DNA from: Bacteroidota bacterium
GTDB taxonomy: Bacteria > Bacteroidota > Bacteroidia > Chitinophagales > Chitinophagaceae
Length of the DNA stretch: 8,682 bases
Assembly: GCA_023386395.1 (NCBI GenBank)
Contig: JAEWJV010000365.1
Location: 1-8,682, forward strand
Reading direction: 5' to 3'
Shown here piece by piece: positions 6,577 to 8,682 of this stretch. Every line of letters starts with the position of its first letter. The first letter of the stretch is position 1. A program made the position numbers and the translations under genes. The notes under the pieces were generated by a model. The model saw only the letters and a list, made by a program, of their open reading frames with translations. It had not been told where the DNA came from and searched no databases.

Positions 6577-6711
6577 ATTAAGCCGCAGCAGGTTTTTCGT
6601 TAAAGGTTTGTACAGCGTCACGGCACCCTGCTGCAACAGAAAATAAAATTATGGAAAGGATAGGCTTTTGCTTTGCAGGCCGCAATGTTTTTTCGTTCGT
6701 TTATGGTTTTC
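6577..6711 (+). repeat. dispersed intergenic repeat, copy B
   Basis: This is the second copy of the element at 2371-2501, in the same orientation, lying in the divergent gap between the serine hydrolase and the HUMPS-family gene. The 12-bp palindrome of copy A is CTGCTGCAACAG here, with one mismatch, and the strong terminator-like stem-loop of copy A is decayed. Upstream sequence to about 6560 (with TACAG near 6564) may also belong to it. Confidence 0.6.
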
Positions 6712-6729
6712 CAGGAGCCGCATTGAAGC

Positions 6730-6741
6730 TTAAGTACTTAA
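6730..6741. promoter_or_regulatory. 12-bp palindrome upstream of the sugar-type operon
   Basis: TTAAGTACTTAA is a perfect inverted repeat 62 nt before the ATG at 6804, just after repeat copy B. It could be an operator for the downstream genes. AT-rich palindromes of this size also occur by chance. Confidence 0.25.
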
Positions 6742-6803
6742 CTTTAGTGTTGCAAGCTGTTTTCTATTTCTATTACCATATACTTTTAAATAGTAATTAC
6801 TGC

Positions 6804-7508
6804 ATGAAGCCTATAGTTCAGATATCGTTGGACCTTACAAATATTGATGAGGCACTGGAAACCGCCGCTATGGCTATGCGGGCCGGTGTAGATTGGCTGG
6901 AGGCCGGTACTCCTTTAATATTAGCGGAAGGATTGCATGGGGTTAAAAAATTAAGGGCGGCTTTTCCCGGTGTGCCTGTTGTCGCCGATTTAAAAACAAT
7001 GGACGGCGGCTACCTGGAAGCGGAAATGATGGCAAGGGCGGGAGCAACGCATGTAGTGGTAATGGCAAGGGCACATGAAGAAACAATAAAATGCGTGGTA
7101 AAAGCCGGAAAGGACTTTGGCGTGAAAGTAATGGGTGATAATCTCGGTTGCGATGATATGGTGGCGGCTGCCAGGTGGCTCGAAGACCTGGGTTGTGACT
7201 ATATTGTTCATCATATTGGTTATGATGAACGCCGCGGTATTGCCGCACAGGGGAAAAGAATGCCAAGCCCGTTGGATCAGTTAGGCGCTGTGGTGAAAGC
7301 CGTAAATATTCCCGTACAGGCAGTAGGAGGATTATCGCTTGAGCAGGCGATCGAATGCCCCGCATATGGAGCACCGATAGTGGTATTAGGCGCCCCGCTT
7401 ACAATTGATGCGGATGCCTTTAAAAGGGCAGACGGCAACCTGGAAGAATCATTGCGGTTGATTTGTAAAAAGATTCATAGTTATGGCGAGGTAAATAAGA
7501 TGAAGTAA
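6804..7508 (+). CDS. HUMPS-family protein, 3-hexulose-6-phosphate synthase / 3-keto-gulonate-6-phosphate decarboxylase-like
   Basis: A 234-residue (beta/alpha)8 protein of the OMP decarboxylase superfamily. With Met1 at 6804, residue positions coincide with known active-site positions of the family: D10 in ISLDLTN, E33 in LEAGTPLI, and D62-K64-D67 in VVADLKTMDGG, the DxKxxD Mg2+/substrate motif. HHIGYDERRG (136-145) resembles the HxGYD of hexulose-phosphate synthases, while VMGDNLG (109-115) and the insert AAQGKRMPSP (147-156) are unusual. AVGGLSLEQA and VVLGAPLT form the phosphate-binding end. Family enzymes join formaldehyde to ribulose-5-phosphate or decarboxylate 3-keto-L-gulonate-6-phosphate; which, if either, applies is unknown. 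An upstream in-frame ATG was rejected. Dehydrogenase genes follow, and no hexuloisomerase is seen. Confidence 0.85.
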   Translation: MKPIVQISLDLTNIDEALETAAMAMRAGVDWLEAGTPLILAEGLHGVKKLRAAFPGVPVVADLKTMDGGYLEAEMMARAGATHVVVMARAHEETIKCVVKAGKDFGVKVMGDNLGCDDMVAAARWLEDLGCDYIVHHIGYDERRGIAAQGKRMPSPLDQLGAVVKAVNIPVQAVGGLSLEQAIECPAYGAPIVVLGAPLTIDADAFKRADGNLEESLRLICKKIHSYGEVNKMK

Positions 7509-7511
7509 ATA

Positions 7512-7541
7512 ATGGTTAAATAGCTGAAAGTGTTTAACCAT
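7512..7541 (+). other. stem-loop between HUMPS and dehydrogenase genes
   Basis: ATGGTTAAA (7512-7520) pairs perfectly with TTTAACCAT (7533-7541) around a 12-nt loop, starting 4 nt after the HUMPS stop codon. There is no immediate U-tract. The first T-rich run (TTCTTCTTTTT, from 7563) comes about 20 nt later, so it may be an mRNA-stabilising or attenuating hairpin rather than a full terminator. Confidence 0.4.
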
Positions 7542-7578
7542 CAGGCAATACACAATATAAAATTCTTCTTTTTAAGTT

Positions 7579-8607
7579 ATGATCAAATCAGCAGCAGTAG
7601 TAAACTATGCGCCTGAAAAAGGTTCGGTGGAAATAAGAGAAATCAATAAACCTGAAATAGGGGAAGATGATGTTTTGCTTGAAGTGGTGAATGTGGGCGT
7701 TTGCGGAAGCGACTTACATCAATGGACAGCCGATCATAGCTGGCCGGTAAATTACCCGGTGGTGCTTGGACATGAATTTGGCGGCCATATTGCAGCAACA
7801 GGAAGCCGTGTAAAAAACTGGAAGGAAGGAGACAGGGTTGTAAGTGAAACAGCAGCTATTATTAATCCCGATAGCCCAATGTCAAGAGCAGGTCTCTACA
7901 ATCTTGATCCAAACCGGAAAGGATTTGGGTACGGCGTGGATGGTGCAATGACAAAATATGTAAGCGTGCCTGCCCGCTGCCTGCATCATGTACCCGCCCA
8001 GCTTTCATTTGAGCAGGCTTGTTTAACAGAACCTTGTTGTGTTGCTTATAATGCAGTGGTTGAAAATTCAAGAATAAAACCCGGTGACCGTGTTATCGTA
8101 TTGGGGCCGGGTACCATCGGTATTCTTTGTGCTGCTGTGGCAAAGCTCTGCGGAGCGGATGTGGCAATTGTTGGTTTGGAAACAGACAGGCACCGCCTGG
8201 ATATTGCAAGGCAATACGGCGTTGAACCAATAATTGGTGATGCAACGGAGTGGGCTAATCGAAAAGATGGTTTAGGCGCTGATTTCATCATTGACGCAGC
8301 AGGGGCCAGCATTACTTTAAAAATTGCATTGCAATTGGTGAGGCCAAACGGGCATATCACCAAAGTAGGCTGGGGACCACAGCCATTGGGTTTTTCATTG
8401 GATCCATTGGTGCAGAAAAATGTTACGCTCCAGGGGAGCTTTAGTCATAACTGGCCGGTATGGGAAAAAGTAATTTCCTTATTAGCTTCCGGAAACCTGG
8501 ATGTAAAACCAATTATAGGCGGTGTATGGCCCATTACAGAATGGCATGAAGCCTTCGAAAAAATGCATAAAGGAGAAGTAGTAAAAAGCGTTTTGAAACC
8601 AGTTTAA
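7579..8607 (+). CDS. zinc-type medium-chain alcohol/polyol dehydrogenase (threonine/sorbitol dehydrogenase-like)
   Basis: A 342-residue cytoplasmic oxidoreductase of the MDR superfamily. Catalytic zinc ligands are visible as Cys42 (GVCGSDLH), His65-Glu66 (GHEFGG) and Glu151 (LTEPCC). The Rossmann motif is GPGTIG at 176-181, and Glu201 at the end of the second strand suggests NAD rather than NADP. The segment normally carrying four structural-zinc cysteines (about 90-115) reads ETAAIINPDSPMSRAGLYNL with no Cys, so the structural zinc site is absent, as in some polyol dehydrogenases. The C-terminal IIGGVWPITEWHEAFEKMHK is typical of the sorbitol/threonine dehydrogenase branch. The substrate is unknown. 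It lies 70 nt after the HUMPS gene and 9 nt before the short-chain dehydrogenase, so the three are probably an operon. Confidence 0.92.
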   Translation: MIKSAAVVNYAPEKGSVEIREINKPEIGEDDVLLEVVNVGVCGSDLHQWTADHSWPVNYPVVLGHEFGGHIAATGSRVKNWKEGDRVVSETAAIINPDSPMSRAGLYNLDPNRKGFGYGVDGAMTKYVSVPARCLHHVPAQLSFEQACLTEPCCVAYNAVVENSRIKPGDRVIVLGPGTIGILCAAVAKLCGADVAIVGLETDRHRLDIARQYGVEPIIGDATEWANRKDGLGADFIIDAAGASITLKIALQLVRPNGHITKVGWGPQPLGFSLDPLVQKNVTLQGSFSHNWPVWEKVISLLASGNLDVKPIIGGVWPITEWHEAFEKMHKGEVVKSVLKPV

Positions 8608-8616
8608 TAATCAGCT

Positions 8617-8682
8617 ATGCGATTGCAGAATAAAGTCATAATCGTCACCGGCAGTACTACCGGTATCGGTAAAGCCATCGCC
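8617..8682 (+). CDS. short-chain dehydrogenase/reductase, 5' part only
   Basis: ATG at 8617 opens 22 codons to the right edge. They read as a short basic start, then KVIIVTGSTTGIGKAIA, which contains the classical SDR cofactor motif TGxxxGIG at the first strand and helix. SDR enzymes are NAD(P)-dependent oxidoreductases; the catalytic YxxxK lies beyond the edge. The start is 9 nt after the stop of the medium-chain dehydrogenase, which strongly suggests cotranscription and a shared pathway. The cofactor and substrate class cannot be assigned from this fragment. Confidence 0.88.
   Translation, partial: MRLQNKVIIVTGSTTGIGKAIA

Larger units (their letters stand above)
6481..6803. other. divergent intergenic region of 323 nt
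   Basis: The region separates the serine hydrolase start (minus) from the HUMPS-family start (plus). It holds repeat copy B, the palindrome at 6730-6741 and a poor -7-like TACTTTTA at 6781-6788. An ATG at 6654 opens a frame that joins the HUMPS gene, but this would translate the repeat and a low-complexity hydrophobic segment, so it is treated as non-coding. Confidence 0.6.

Noticed and set aside
6651..6803. Upstream in-frame extension of the HUMPS gene (51 extra codons)
   Set aside because: It would translate the dispersed repeat and a hydrophobic low-complexity stretch, and the family N-terminus matches the ATG at 6804 with active-site numbering that agrees with known enzymes.
6943..7374. 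Minus-strand open frame of 143 codons inside the HUMPS gene
   Set aside because: Its proline- and leucine-rich composition is typical of an antisense frame, and the plus strand has clear active-site motifs.

Overview
This window looks like ordinary chromosomal DNA from a Bacteroidota bacterium, most likely of the Chitinophagaceae type. That placement is an inference. It rests on the character of the proteins, moderately AT-rich DNA, mostly A-rich leaders without a strong Shine-Dalgarno, and one good match to the Bacteroidota -7 promoter box (TAnnTTTG) upstream of gcvT. There are ten protein genes, two of them cut by the window edges. No tRNA, rRNA, CRISPR array, transposase or phage gene was found.

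Left part (1-2042). The 5' end of a LOG-family (TIGR00730) gene runs off the left edge on the minus strand. It is divergent from a YciO/YrdC/Sua5-family gene on the plus strand. That gene converges on gcvT (glycine cleavage T-protein, minus strand), with a stem-loop between the two stop codons. A candidate gcvT promoter lies at 2035-2066.

Middle (2043-6480). A 500-bp non-coding stretch carries one copy of a dispersed intergenic repeat, followed by an AraC-family regulator (minus). The regulator is divergent from a small gene for a CHMI-family tautomerase, which is followed 30 nt later by a secreted lipocalin-like protein. The AraC/tautomerase gap contains a perfect 14-bp palindrome, a candidate operator. 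Next, on the minus strand, come a class I SAM methyltransferase and, upstream of it, a secreted serine hydrolase of the beta-lactamase/penicillin-binding-protein fold.

Right part (6481-8682). A divergent intergenic region carries the second repeat copy and a 12-bp palindrome. It leads into a plus-strand operon-like run: a HUMPS-family aldolase/decarboxylase resembling 3-hexulose-6-phosphate synthase, a zinc-type medium-chain dehydrogenase without the usual structural-zinc cysteines, and a short-chain dehydrogenase cut by the right edge. This set suggests sugar or polyol catabolism, with two oxidoreductases feeding or flanking a phosphosugar lyase. The substrate cannot be read from the sequence, and the usual partner 6-phospho-3-hexuloisomerase is not seen here. 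This cluster and the dispersed repeat are the most interesting items. Nothing in the window clearly proves an undescribed system.
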